Positions 16,499-25,054 of a stretch of 64,000 nucleotides of DNA are shown in pieces. Below the pieces are notes generated by a model. The model searched no databases and had not been told where the DNA came from. It was given only the letters and a program-made list of their open reading frames with translations. Each line of letters opens with the position of its first letter. Within the stretch, counting starts at the first letter, position 1. The position numbers and the translations under genes are program-made. Source of the DNA: Croceitalea sp947503285 (GTDB lineage: Bacteria > Bacteroidota > Bacteroidia > Flavobacteriales > Flavobacteriaceae); NCBI RefSeq assembly GCF_036985505.1, contig NZ_BTGQ01000008.1, positions 101,134 to 165,133 of the forward strand, read 5' to 3'.

Positions 16499-18345
16499 TG
16501 GCTGACATTATAAAACTCTTACCAGATCATGTTGCCAATCAAATTGCAGCTGGTGAAGTGGTACAACGCCCTTCTTCGGTGGTCAAGGAGCTTTTGGAGA
16601 ATGCGCTTGATTCAGGTGCGAAAAGCATAAAGTTAATCGTAAAAGACGGCGGTAAAGCCCTGATACAGGTCGTTGACGATGGTAGTGGAATGAGCGAGAC
16701 TGATGCAAGGCTATCTTTTGAGCGTCATGCCACTTCAAAAATAGCAAGGGCCGAAGATCTATTCAATTTAAATACCAAGGGTTTTAGGGGCGAGGCCTTG
16801 GCTTCTATCGCTGCAGTGGCACATGTAGACCTACAAACAAGACCACGAAATTCAGATACGGGTACCCATATCAAGATTGAAGGCAGCAAAGTGGTCGCCC
16901 AAGAAATTATCGCTACCCCCGTAGGAACATCGATTTCCGTAAAGAATCTGTTCTTTAATATCCCTGCCCGGCGAAATTTTCTAAAGTCCAATCAAGTCGA
17001 GTTGAGACATATCACCGATGAATTCCATAGGGTAGCCCTGGTACATCCTGAAGTGGCTTTTCAATTTTATAATAATGGTTCAGAACTGTTCAACTTGCCC
17101 CATGGTAATTTTCGACAACGTATCGTGCATGTTTTTGGAGCGAAAATGAATGAACGGTTGGTTCCGGTAACGGAAGAAACCGCCGTAGTCAATATTTCGG
17201 GTTTTATCTGTAAACCTGAATTTGCCAAAAAGGGTAGGGGGGCTCAATTTTTCTTTGCCAATGGTAGATACATTAAAAGTCCATATTTGAATCATGCGGT
17301 CAATGCCGCGTTTGAAGGTCTTATCAAGTCTGATACCCATCCTGGATATTTTTTGTTTTTAGAGGTTTCGCCTTCATCAATCGACATTAACATCCACCCT
17401 ACGAAAACAGAGGTGAAGTTTGATGATGAGAATACCCTGTACGCCATCTTGAGATCGACCATAAAACACGGTCTCGGTCAGTTTAATGTCATACCTGCAT
17501 TGGATTTTGAACATGATAAAAATTTAGACACTCCTTATAACTACCGTAATAAGGAAGGTATTTTGCCAACGGTTGTCGTAGATGCTGGGTTTAATCCCTT
17601 TGAAACCAAGCAATCACCCAATCGTAGATCAGCCCCATCATATCAGAAACAACAGGTTAAAGGTTGGGAGGACCTGTATAAGGGTCAAGATGATCTCGAT
17701 GCACCTTTTAGCAGTGTACACTTTGAAACCAGTACAGAGGCATTGGAGATTTTTGACAAAGATGAAACAGGGTTCGAATCACAGCAAAAAACATTTCAAC
17801 TGCATCGAAAGTTCATTGTTACCACTATTAAGTCGGGTTTATTATGTATCAATCAAAATAGGGCCCACCAAAGGGTGCTCTATGAAAAGTTCTTGAATAC
17901 CGATAGCACGAAAAAAGGCATTAGCCAACAATTGCTGTTTCCACAGCAACTTGGTTTTACAAGGGCTGAAATTGCCATATTACGGGCAATACATGAAGAT
18001 TTAATTGCCTTAGGTTTTGACATCAAGTTTGTCGATGATGAAAAATTGACGATAACGGGTATACCGAATATAATGACCGAAAGTTCAATTGGTGCCGTCT
18101 TTAATGAACTATTGCGTAACCATGGGAAAGTACATGGTGCGGATAGGGGCGTAGTGAAATCGGATATCATGGCCAAAAGTCTTTGTAGTACATTAGCCAT
18201 TAAAAATGGAAAACCACTTGACCCTGATTCCCAAATGGCCTTGGTCAATGATTTATTCGGGTGCGAAGAATCGAAACTGGACCCCTTCAATAAAGTGATA
18301 TATGTAACTATCGATACTAACGATATAGAAAAAAAATTTATATAG
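16498..18345 (+). CDS. mutL: DNA mismatch repair endonuclease/ATPase MutL
   Basis: 615 residues. The GHKL ATPase N-terminus has all motifs: 'DHVANQIAAGEVVQRPSSVVKELLENALDSGA' (motif I with the E/N pair), 'VVDDGSGM' (II), 'HATSKI', 'TKGFRGEALASIAAVAHV' (III) and 'GTSISVKNLFFNIPARRNFL'. Residues about 210-330 form the transducer domain, with 'DINIHPTKTEVKF'. The C-terminal dimerisation domain (about 420-615) includes 'INQNRAHQRVLYEKF' and 'KSLCSTLAIKNGKPL'. It couples MutS mismatch recognition to strand removal. It is followed without a gap by the first rhomboid gene. Confidence 0.97.
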   Translation: MADIIKLLPDHVANQIAAGEVVQRPSSVVKELLENALDSGAKSIKLIVKDGGKALIQVVDDGSGMSETDARLSFERHATSKIARAEDLFNLNTKGFRGEALASIAAVAHVDLQTRPRNSDTGTHIKIEGSKVVAQEIIATPVGTSISVKNLFFNIPARRNFLKSNQVELRHITDEFHRVALVHPEVAFQFYNNGSELFNLPHGNFRQRIVHVFGAKMNERLVPVTEETAVVNISGFICKPEFAKKGRGAQFFFANGRYIKSPYLNHAVNAAFEGLIKSDTHPGYFLFLEVSPSSIDINIHPTKTEVKFDDENTLYAILRSTIKHGLGQFNVIPALDFEHDKNLDTPYNYRNKEGILPTVVVDAGFNPFETKQSPNRRSAPSYQKQQVKGWEDLYKGQDDLDAPFSSVHFETSTEALEIFDKDETGFESQQKTFQLHRKFIVTTIKSGLLCINQNRAHQRVLYEKFLNTDSTKKGISQQLLFPQQLGFTRAEIAILRAIHEDLIALGFDIKFVDDEKLTITGIPNIMTESSIGAVFNELLRNHGKVHGADRGVVKSDIMAKSLCSTLAIKNGKPLDPDSQMALVNDLFGCEESKLDPFNKVIYVTIDTNDIEKKFI

Positions 18346-19104
18346 ATGCTGAGAATAACAGAAGCTGTAAAGCATATCTTGATAATCAACGTATTATTCT
18401 TTTTGGCGACCCAATTATATGCAGAGCAGATGTACCAGTGGTTTTCACTATGGTTTCCTAAGAACGAAAATTTTGGGTTATGGCAAATCGTGACCCATAT
18501 GTTCATGCACGGGGGTATTGCGCATATTGGTTTCAATATGTTCGCCCTGTGGATGTTTGGGGGTCCGGTAGAACAAGCATTGGGTAAAAACCGGTTTTTA
18601 TTCGTTTATTTCTCGGCAGGGCTGGGGGCAGTACTTTTTCAATTGGCCTTCTACTACTTTAGCTTTTTACCTGCTCAAGAAGCACTTTTAAATGTGGGGC
18701 TGACAGAAGATATGGTTATGGATGTCGTCAATTCAAGACAGTTTACCGAAGGTTTGTCAGATGTACAAAAGAACATGTTGAATTCGCAGACCACTGCTAC
18801 CTATCTAGATGCCTATTTAGCACGTATGGTGGGTGCTTCTGGCTGCATTATGGGTATTTTGGCCGCTTTCGGTATGATGAACCCAGAAGCGAAGTTGATG
18901 CTCATATTTTTGCCAATTCCCATCAAGGCAAAATATTTTATACCGGGTATCATTTTGTTGGATGTGATATCGGCAATCACGGGGCAATCATTTTTCAGTC
19001 CAAGTAATACCGCTTATATGGCCCACGTGGGTGGTGCGGTCGTCGGCTTTCTCATCATGTGGTACTGGAAGAAAAATCAGTTTAACAAAAATCGCTGGGA
19101 TTAA
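18346..19104 (+). CDS. Rhomboid family intramembrane serine protease
   Basis: 252 residues with about six transmembrane segments. The rhomboid landmarks are 'HMFMHGGIAHIGFNMFALWMFG' (the H-x-x-x-N region), the catalytic serine in 'GASG' (Ser about 165) and the catalytic His in 'AHVGGAVVG' (about 227). An unusually long, polar loop (about 108-158) sits before the serine helix. It should cleave membrane proteins within or near the bilayer; substrates are unknown. The start codon directly abuts the mutL stop, and a second rhomboid gene follows one base later. Confidence 0.92.
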   Translation: MLRITEAVKHILIINVLFFLATQLYAEQMYQWFSLWFPKNENFGLWQIVTHMFMHGGIAHIGFNMFALWMFGGPVEQALGKNRFLFVYFSAGLGAVLFQLAFYYFSFLPAQEALLNVGLTEDMVMDVVNSRQFTEGLSDVQKNMLNSQTTATYLDAYLARMVGASGCIMGILAAFGMMNPEAKLMLIFLPIPIKAKYFIPGIILLDVISAITGQSFFSPSNTAYMAHVGGAVVGFLIMWYWKKNQFNKNRWD

Positions 19105-19105
19105 T

Positions 19106-19984
19106 ATGGCTAGTGGAGGATTACAATATCAATTTGCACGGCTCAATATTGCAGAAAAGTTAATAGCCATCAACGTAGCTATTTTTCTATTGGCCAATCT
19201 TATTCCCGTACTTTTCGGATTGTCAAGTAATTCAATTCTAACTTGGTTTGAATTACCTGAAGATTTGCTCAGGTTCTTGTCAAAACCATGGACATTGGTG
19301 ACCTATGCCTTCATCCATGCCGGATTTGGGCATATTTTCTGGAATATGTTATTGTTGTACTTTTTTGGTAGGATCTTTCTTAACCTGTTCAATGAACAAC
19401 GTTTTATTGCGGTATATTTTTTAGGGGTGATCAGTGGTGGTCTGTTGTTCATGTTGGGTTACAACATTTTTCCGACACTTTCCGATACCAATGCGGTATT
19501 GTTAGGGGCTTCGGCCGGTGTAACTTCGGTATTGATCTTTACCTGTGCCTATATTCCCAATCAAGAGATTCGAATCATCTTTTTCAATATCAAACTTTGG
19601 CAGTTGGGCATATTCGTGATCTTAAAAGACGTATTGACCCTTTCGATGGGTCAAAATGTCGGCGGTATGCTTGCCCATATCGGTGGGGCGATCCTGGGTT
19701 ATGTTTATGCGCGGCAGTTAATGAAGGGAACCGATATCGGAGAAGGTTTTATCAAACTTTTATCCTATTTAGGTGGTTTATTCAGGCCAAGGGAAAAAAA
19801 AGGTCCGTTGAAGACCGTTTATAAAAAAAATACCACAAGGCGCACATCAAGAACCGTAGATTATGATAAAGAAGCGCATCAGCGTAAAATTGATAGTATC
19901 TTAGATAAAATCAGTAAATCAGGATATGAGAGTTTATCTCAAGCCGAAAAAGATTTTTTGTTCAAAGCTGGTAAAGAGGATTAA
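19106..19984 (+). CDS. Rhomboid family protease with C-terminal DUF6576-like tail
   Basis: The frame opens at 19031 inside the previous gene. The ATG at 19106, one base past the preceding stop, gives the natural start MASGGLQYQF. The 292-residue product has the rhomboid core: 'YAFIHAGFGHIFWNMLLLYFFG', catalytic Ser in 'GASAG' (about 136) and His in 'AHIGGAILG' (about 191). The last ~35 residues ('HQRKIDSILDKISKSGYESLSQAEKDFLF') form a cytoplasmic helical tail found on many Bacteroidota rhomboids (DUF6576-like). It is the second of a tandem pair that differ enough to suggest separate substrates. Confidence 0.92.
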   Translation: MASGGLQYQFARLNIAEKLIAINVAIFLLANLIPVLFGLSSNSILTWFELPEDLLRFLSKPWTLVTYAFIHAGFGHIFWNMLLLYFFGRIFLNLFNEQRFIAVYFLGVISGGLLFMLGYNIFPTLSDTNAVLLGASAGVTSVLIFTCAYIPNQEIRIIFFNIKLWQLGIFVILKDVLTLSMGQNVGGMLAHIGGAILGYVYARQLMKGTDIGEGFIKLLSYLGGLFRPREKKGPLKTVYKKNTTRRTSRTVDYDKEAHQRKIDSILDKISKSGYESLSQAEKDFLFKAGKED

Positions 19985-19987
19985 GGG

Positions 19988-21019
19988 TTGAAAATACATA
20001 AAATCGGGCACGGACTTTTAGTTGGTTTCAATGTCTTCTTGACGATAGTTTTGCTTTTACTGTTGATGTCATATTATTTTGAGCTCTTCAATTATATAGC
20101 GGTTTTAAGTCTTTTTACCCCTATCTTGGTCGGATTACACTTTGGTTTTGTTCTTTACTGGTTGGCGAAACGAAAAAGAATGGCACTGCTATCATTCACG
20201 GCCCTAATAATCTCTTATTTGGTATTTGGTTCTTTTTATAGGTTTAATTCCCAAGATAATGACTTAAAAAATGAAGATGAATTAAAGGTACTTACATTCA
20301 ATGTTTGGGGTTTTAATAAAAATGAGTGGATAAAAAAGCCCGGAATCGGGGATAAAATCATTGAATTTATAAGGGATGAAGATCCAGACATATTGTGCTT
20401 ACAAGAACATAGTAGGATACGCCATAGACAGCTAAGACAGTATCCATTCAGAACGGAAACCCCTATTACCGGTAGACCAAGGGCTACACAAGTCATTTTT
20501 TCAAAATTCCCGATCGTAGGGAACGGGTCATTAGAGTTGCCCAATACGGTAAACAATATCATTTTTGCTGATATACTCGTTCAAAAAGACACCATACGGG
20601 TATACAATGTTCATTTACAGTCGTATAAGATTGTTCCCAATTCGAACATAATCACACAAGAAAAGCAGACCAAAGAGACCTTCAAACGAATCGCCGAAAC
20701 TTTTGATATGCAATATGATCAGGCCGTTAAACTTGATCAACATCGAAAAAAATGTAAGTATCCCACGTTGATAATGGGGGATTTTAATAATACCCAGTTC
20801 TCAAATGTTTACCGAACGATTCGAGCAAATATGAAAGATTCTTTTTTAAAGCAAGGAAAGGGAATTGGAAGGACCTATGAGTTATTCGATTTGCCCATGC
20901 GTATTGATTATATATTCGCCGATGACAATTTCAAGATAACCGGGCATAAAAACTACGATGTTGAATATTCAGATCATTACCCCATAATGGCGTCATTGCG
21001 TTTGGAAGCTTATAAATAG
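19988..21019 (+). CDS. Endonuclease/exonuclease/phosphatase family membrane protein
   Basis: 343 residues from a TTG start at 19988, 3 bp past the rhomboid stop; the next in-frame ATG would cut into the first membrane helix. Three hydrophobic segments occupy about residues 10-90. A complete EEP domain follows: 'VLTFNVWGFNK', 'ILCLQEHSR' (metal-binding Glu), 'VYNVHLQSY', 'LIMGDFNNTQF' (Asp/Asn pair), 'RIDYIFADD' and 'YSDHYPIMASL' (catalytic Asp-His). Such enzymes cleave phosphodiesters in nucleic acids, lipids or inositides; the membrane anchor favours a lipid or surface substrate (inference). Its 3' end overlaps the convergent DUF6122 gene by 27 bp. Confidence 0.88.
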   Translation: MKIHKIGHGLLVGFNVFLTIVLLLLLMSYYFELFNYIAVLSLFTPILVGLHFGFVLYWLAKRKRMALLSFTALIISYLVFGSFYRFNSQDNDLKNEDELKVLTFNVWGFNKNEWIKKPGIGDKIIEFIRDEDPDILCLQEHSRIRHRQLRQYPFRTETPITGRPRATQVIFSKFPIVGNGSLELPNTVNNIIFADILVQKDTIRVYNVHLQSYKIVPNSNIITQEKQTKETFKRIAETFDMQYDQAVKLDQHRKKCKYPTLIMGDFNNTQFSNVYRTIRANMKDSFLKQGKGIGRTYELFDLPMRIDYIFADDNFKITGHKNYDVEYSDHYPIMASLRLEAYK

Positions 21020-21316
21020 GCAATCGACAAAATCCGCTATAATGTGGATGAGGAATGCCAATCCAAAAATTCTCGTTTTCTTTAAGGTAAAAAGTAAAAT
21101 ATAGATACCTATTGCATAATAACTATGAAGTGGGTGAAAATTGATACTACAACGATATTCATCAAAAATAGGGGTAGCCCATAAATGATCGATATCTATC
21201 AGGATTCCGCCTAACAAAATAAGGATGGCCTTCAACCTATTGGTTTTGAAAAAGTAGAGGCCTATTCCAATCGGCACTAAAAAATGAATGCCATAATGAA
21301 CGAAAAGCCTAATCAT
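20993..21316 (-). CDS. DUF6122 family membrane protein
   Basis: 107 residues with three or four hydrophobic helices: 'GIHFLVPIGIGLYFF', 'AILILLGGILIDIDHLWATPIF', 'AIGIYILLFTL', 'IFGLAFLIHIIADFVDCLF'. The histidine- and aspartate-containing phrases 'DIDHLW', 'FHPLHSYYA' and 'HIIADFVD' resemble the metal-binding pattern of YdjM/LexA-regulated membrane hydrolase-like proteins. I recognise it as the DUF6122 protein commonly beside wbqC in Flavobacteriaceae; its function is unknown. It starts inside the last codons of WbqC (8-bp overlap) and so belongs to the minus-strand operon. Confidence 0.75.
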   Translation of the reverse strand: MIRLFVHYGIHFLVPIGIGLYFFKTNRLKAILILLGGILIDIDHLWATPIFDEYRCSINFHPLHSYYAIGIYILLFTLKKTRIFGLAFLIHIIADFVDCLFISFQTQ

Positions 21317-21941
21317 GCAAAGAAGGCGGTCTTAGTTGTTGCAGGTAATTCAGTGCATTCGTACCCTCATTAAAAAGCAAATCGATACCACTTGCGTTGG
21401 TAACGAAATAGTTACGGTCATCAAATACTTGAATATAAGGGGTATTTGAAAAGATATTTCCTTTTTTGGCAGTGGCAAGTGCCCTGTAATCCGTTACTTG
21501 GGCAGGATTTGTCTCGAAAGTTCCTGTTTTTAAACCAAAAGTCTCGACCGAAATATGCTCTAACAAAAAAGCAATGGTATCAAAATTGAAATCCATCAAA
21601 AAATCATACTTTTTTGTATACAATGGGGCGAGATGATCTTCATAAAATTCAAAATACGGTGAGGTGCGATAGGCGGTCTGTAAAGTACGCCAATGTTGTC
21701 TCTGCCAATTCACGCTATTGTCAATTCGAACCTCCTTATATTTCTGTCGCCCGTTATCCCCTCCCGTATGTTTTATGGGAATGGTCAACGTATGCCTGCC
21801 TTGGTCGGTAGTGATATGACACCTATTTCGAAAGGTCTGTTTTTGGTAATTATCCCATACCTCCCAAATGAATTCAGATTGTACCAGTACTGTTAGACTG
21901 GCGATATTTGGAAAATAGGTAGGATGTAAAAGTGCTTTCAA
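21309..21941 (-). CDS. WbqC family protein
   Basis: The frame is open up to 22055, but the upstream part overlaps lepB. A TTG at 21941, 8 bp after the lepB stop, gives the expected N-terminus (KALLHPTYFPNIASL) and a 210-residue protein. WbqC signatures are 'LHPTYFPNI', 'WDNYQKQTFRNRCHI', 'LTIPIKHTGG', 'NSVNWQRQHWRTLQTAYRTSPYFEFYEDHLAPLY' and the closing 'DLLFNEG'. Some relatives act in O-antigen or sugar-nucleotide metabolism, but the exact reaction is not established, and here the genes around it are for secretion and cell wall. No ATG is available near this position. Confidence 0.85.
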   Translation of the reverse strand: MKALLHPTYFPNIASLTVLVQSEFIWEVWDNYQKQTFRNRCHITTDQGRHTLTIPIKHTGGDNGRQKYKEVRIDNSVNWQRQHWRTLQTAYRTSPYFEFYEDHLAPLYTKKYDFLMDFNFDTIAFLLEHISVETFGLKTGTFETNPAQVTDYRALATAKKGNIFSNTPYIQVFDDRNYFVTNASGIDLLFNEGTNALNYLQQLRPPSLHD

Positions 21942-21948
21942 AATAGAA

Positions 21949-23655
21949 TTATGATGCTTCTTTCTTTCGTTTTTTTCTAAAAAAGTCGAAAATAAAATAA
22001 CCTGCGAGTGCGATAAGAAAATACTTAAAGTATGATACGGGTTCCCCACTTCCACCTACGGTCGTGAACATGCGATCCCAGCGAAACTTCTCATTAAATC
22101 GAATTCCATCTTGAAAATTATCAAAGCTCAACCAGATGAAAACCGGTTTACCCACAATATGATCTTCAGCTACATAGCCCCATGCCCGACTATCTTCAGA
22201 ATGGTCTCGATTATCACCCATCATCCAATAATACCCTTGTTTAAAAGTGTATGAGTTTGCTTCCTTACCATTGATAAGTACGCGATCAGCTTCAACCTTG
22301 ACCGTATTGTGCTCGTAATCACGAATGATTTTCTTGTAAAGCGGGATGGTCTTTTTATTGATTTCGACCGTTGCCCCCTTTTCTGGAATATAGATAGGAC
22401 CAAAATTATCCACATTCCAACGATAATACGGATTTTGCGGAAAAACATTGGTTCCTGGTTGCCCTTTGGGTATGTTCTCCATTACAACGGAGTCAATGCC
22501 CGGGTTCTTTTTGAGCTGTGCCACCATTTGAAGGGTCATATTTGCAACTCTTTCCCTTGGGGTCTCTTCTGTTAGCGAAAGTCGTAACTGCCGAATGAAT
22601 TCGGTCGGTAATCCTTTCTCATCCGTATAAATAGTAGCTTGACCATTCTCATCGGCCCCTACGGCAATGCCGTTCGCCCTTAACGCGTTAAGTTGATTTT
22701 GGTCAATGTTCTTAGGCTTGTAGATTCGAATATAATCTGAGGCATCCACTTCGCGAAGCAGTCTGCTAGAGACTCCTTTTTGCGCGTAAACTATATAATT
22801 TTGCATTACCCTTGCCCTGTCTGATAGCTGAAGTGGTTCCCCATTGATATGAACCTTTCCGTTGATGATGGCCAAAGAGTCCCCTGGGGTACCAACGCAT
22901 CTTTTTACATAGTTTGATTTTTTGTCAATCGGTTTTTCGACGCCTTTTGATTTTACAAAAAACTGCTGTACCGTATCGGCGGGCCAGCTGAATACTACAA
23001 TATCGTTTTTTTGGGGAGTTTGGAATCCTGGCAATCTGAAGTAAGGAATTTGCGGCTTGTTCAGATACGATTTTCTCTTTAACAACGGCAAGGTGTCGTG
23101 GACCATTGGTGCAGCAATAGCCGTCATAGGTGTTCTTGCCCCAAAATGGAACTTACTGACGAACAAAAAATCCCCGACCCGAAGTGTTCGTTCTAAAGAC
23201 CCCGTAGGGATAACATAGGGCTGTATAAAATAGGTGTGTACGAAGGTAGCGGCGACTATGGCAAATACGATGGAACTTACCCATTCCCCAAGCCCGGTTT
23301 TGGGTTTAAGATCCCGGTCTTCGATATGTTTTACGTCTTCAGCATAATTGATATAGGCGATATAAAAACCGAGTGTCAGAATGACCAGCCAAGTATCAAG
23401 CATTTTGTTTTTGCCGAAACTGCGTATGGTCTCTACCCAAACCACAGGGAACATCAATAAATTGATGATGGGAATGAACAATAAGAGTACCCACCATTTC
23501 GGCCTATTTATAATTTGCATTAAAACGATGCCGTTGTATACGGGTATGGCTGCCTCCCAAGCTTTTCTGCCTGCTTTCACATACAGTTTCCATGTACCTA
23601 AAAAGTGTATGACCTGTACAATAAGAATAAAGATGATCCATTGTGTGCCGTTCAT
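21949..23655 (-). CDS. lepB: Signal peptidase I
   Basis: 568 residues, long for a signal peptidase but normal for Flavobacteriia, where the catalytic boxes are spread apart. The N-terminal ~105 residues hold three or four hydrophobic helices, then another at about 125-145. The catalytic Ser is at about 153 ('VIPTGSLERTLRVGDFLFVSK', box B) and the general base Lys at about 251 ('NYVKRCVGTPGDSLAI', box D). Box E 'MMGDNRDHSEDSRAWGYV' appears near the end after a ~200-residue insertion. A final hydrophobic helix precedes the basic C-terminus. It removes signal peptides on the periplasmic side of the inner membrane. It is followed by WbqC and preceded by dapB. Confidence 0.94.
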   Translation of the reverse strand: MNGTQWIIFILIVQVIHFLGTWKLYVKAGRKAWEAAIPVYNGIVLMQIINRPKWWVLLLFIPIINLLMFPVVWVETIRSFGKNKMLDTWLVILTLGFYIAYINYAEDVKHIEDRDLKPKTGLGEWVSSIVFAIVAATFVHTYFIQPYVIPTGSLERTLRVGDFLFVSKFHFGARTPMTAIAAPMVHDTLPLLKRKSYLNKPQIPYFRLPGFQTPQKNDIVVFSWPADTVQQFFVKSKGVEKPIDKKSNYVKRCVGTPGDSLAIINGKVHINGEPLQLSDRARVMQNYIVYAQKGVSSRLLREVDASDYIRIYKPKNIDQNQLNALRANGIAVGADENGQATIYTDEKGLPTEFIRQLRLSLTEETPRERVANMTLQMVAQLKKNPGIDSVVMENIPKGQPGTNVFPQNPYYRWNVDNFGPIYIPEKGATVEINKKTIPLYKKIIRDYEHNTVKVEADRVLINGKEANSYTFKQGYYWMMGDNRDHSEDSRAWGYVAEDHIVGKPVFIWLSFDNFQDGIRFNEKFRWDRMFTTVGGSGEPVSYFKYFLIALAGYFIFDFFRKKRKKEAS

Positions 23656-23701
23656 AATAGTATTTCTTTCTTAGACCCAAACAAGAGGTCTTTGTTACGA
23701 T

Positions 23702-24403
23702 TTATTTTAGGTTTAACACATCTTTCATAGAAAAAACACCCGTTTTGCCAAGTATCCATTCTGCGGCGATCAAGGCACCCAGTGCGAATCCCTCTCGATT
23801 ATGGGCAGTGTGTTTGATTTCAATAGTATCTACGGCACTTTTATAGTTGATACCATGCGTGCCGGGTACATTACCTTCCCTTTTGGCCGTTATCGCAATT
23901 TCATTGGTCTGCGGTTCTTTCATTGTCCAGTTCGCATACCCCGAGTTTTCGATGATATCCTCGGCCAGTGTAATTGCGGTTCCACTTGGGGCATCTAATT
24001 TTTGGGTATGGTGGGTTTCTTCCATAGTAACATGGTACTGTTCGATATGGGCCATCATTTTTGCCAATTGAATGTTGAGTTCAAAAAAAATATTGACGCC
24101 AAGACTAAAGTTAGAGGCATAGATGAAAGCTCCCTTTTTTTGAGCGCACAATGCTAATGCCTCATCATATTTGGCCAACCAACCCGTGGTACCCGAAATC
24201 ACGGGTATATTCTTTTCAAAACAAGAGGTGATGTTCTGAAACGCGGCATCGGGTGTGCTAAAATCAATGGCTACGTCGACATTCGAAAAATCAATGGCTG
24301 CGGTATCCTCATCAATTTTGGCCACAATTTTGTGACTACGGTCAACAGCTAGCTTTTCTAACATCTTACCCATTTTACCGTAACCGAACAATGCGATATT
24401 CAT
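23702..24403 (-). CDS. dapB: 4-hydroxy-tetrahydrodipicolinate reductase
   Basis: 233 residues, slightly short but typical for Bacteroidota DapB. It starts 'MNIALFGYGKMGKMLEKLA' (NAD(P)H-binding G-x-G-x-M-G). Other signatures are 'VAIDFSTPDAAFQN', 'PVISGTTGW', 'YASNFSLGVNIFFELN', 'EETHHTQKLDAPSGTAITLAE' (catalytic His pair and the K-x-D-x-P-S-G-T-A motif) and 'GTHGINYKSAVDTIEIKHTAHNREGFALGA'. It reduces the cyclic intermediate in diaminopimelate/lysine synthesis, so it supplies peptidoglycan. It ends 46 bp before lepB and is 3 bp after the DUF5683 gene. Confidence 0.96.
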   Translation of the reverse strand: MNIALFGYGKMGKMLEKLAVDRSHKIVAKIDEDTAAIDFSNVDVAIDFSTPDAAFQNITSCFEKNIPVISGTTGWLAKYDEALALCAQKKGAFIYASNFSLGVNIFFELNIQLAKMMAHIEQYHVTMEETHHTQKLDAPSGTAITLAEDIIENSGYANWTMKEPQTNEIAITAKREGNVPGTHGINYKSAVDTIEIKHTAHNREGFALGALIAAEWILGKTGVFSMKDVLNLK

Positions 24404-24406
24404 TAC

Positions 24407-25054
24407 TTAGAATTTAACGACCAAAGTTAAGCCATAATTTGGGTTGTAATCAATAGGGTTCAAATCCATATAGGGTTTGAGGTCTATACCCAACCGGCCA
24501 TCAACATTATACTGTTTAAGATGGGCATCGACATTGGCATCAATAATATTGAAGGCATAAAGGGCAATGGTGACCAACAAGGCCAAATCCCTGTTTTCTT
24601 GGGCCGATTCTTGGGCATCTTGCAAAGCAGAATCCGAAAATCTTGGACTACCTGGAATTACGGTACCATCATTCTGTGGAAAGAACTGATCATCGATAAA
24701 ACCGGCCTTACGCCTTTTAAAGGCGTCTCTAAATTTATTGTACTCGGAATTATTTAAAGAGTAAAAATATATACCAGTGCCAATTGCACCCCATACAATA
24801 GGGGCTTTCCAGTATCGTTTGTTGTAAATCTGGCCTAACCCGGGCAATAGGGCAGAGTAAAATGCCGCCTTACTTGGGGCCAATGGATTGATTTTTACCG
24901 GTTCATACACGACTTCTTCAAAAACAACACCTTTATCGGCCAAATTGTTTTGTAAGGAATCTGCCGATTTTTCTGTGATAGGTGGGTCATTTTCTTGTGA
25001 AAAGCCAACGAACCCCATAAGTACAAAACTAAAAATGGATAAAAATCTAATCAC
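24407..25054 (-). CDS. DUF5683 domain protein
   Basis: 215 residues with a signal peptide (about 1-19, GFS-Q). The core is 'SKAAFYSALLPGLGQIYNKRYWKAPIVWGAIGTGIYFY', the defining DUF5683 segment: a membrane-inserting stretch with G-x-G-Q-x-Y-N-x-x-Y/W-W-K. 'ALLVTIALYAFNIIDANVDAHLKQYNVD' and a beta-like C-terminal tail ending in F suggest outer-membrane association. The function is unknown, but its position between parB and dapB is conserved in Flavobacteriaceae. Its start overlaps the parB stop by 8 bp, so translation is probably coupled. Confidence 0.87.
   Translation of the reverse strand: MIRFLSIFSFVLMGFVGFSQENDPPITEKSADSLQNNLADKGVVFEEVVYEPVKINPLAPSKAAFYSALLPGLGQIYNKRYWKAPIVWGAIGTGIYFYSLNNSEYNKFRDAFKRRKAGFIDDQFFPQNDGTVIPGSPRFSDSALQDAQESAQENRDLALLVTIALYAFNIIDANVDAHLKQYNVDGRLGIDLKPYMDLNPIDYNPNYGLTLVVKF

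Noticed and set aside
17880..18536. 218-codon minus-strand open frame across the mutL/rhomboid junction
   Set aside because: It lies opposite two well-defined genes and has no recognisable protein features.
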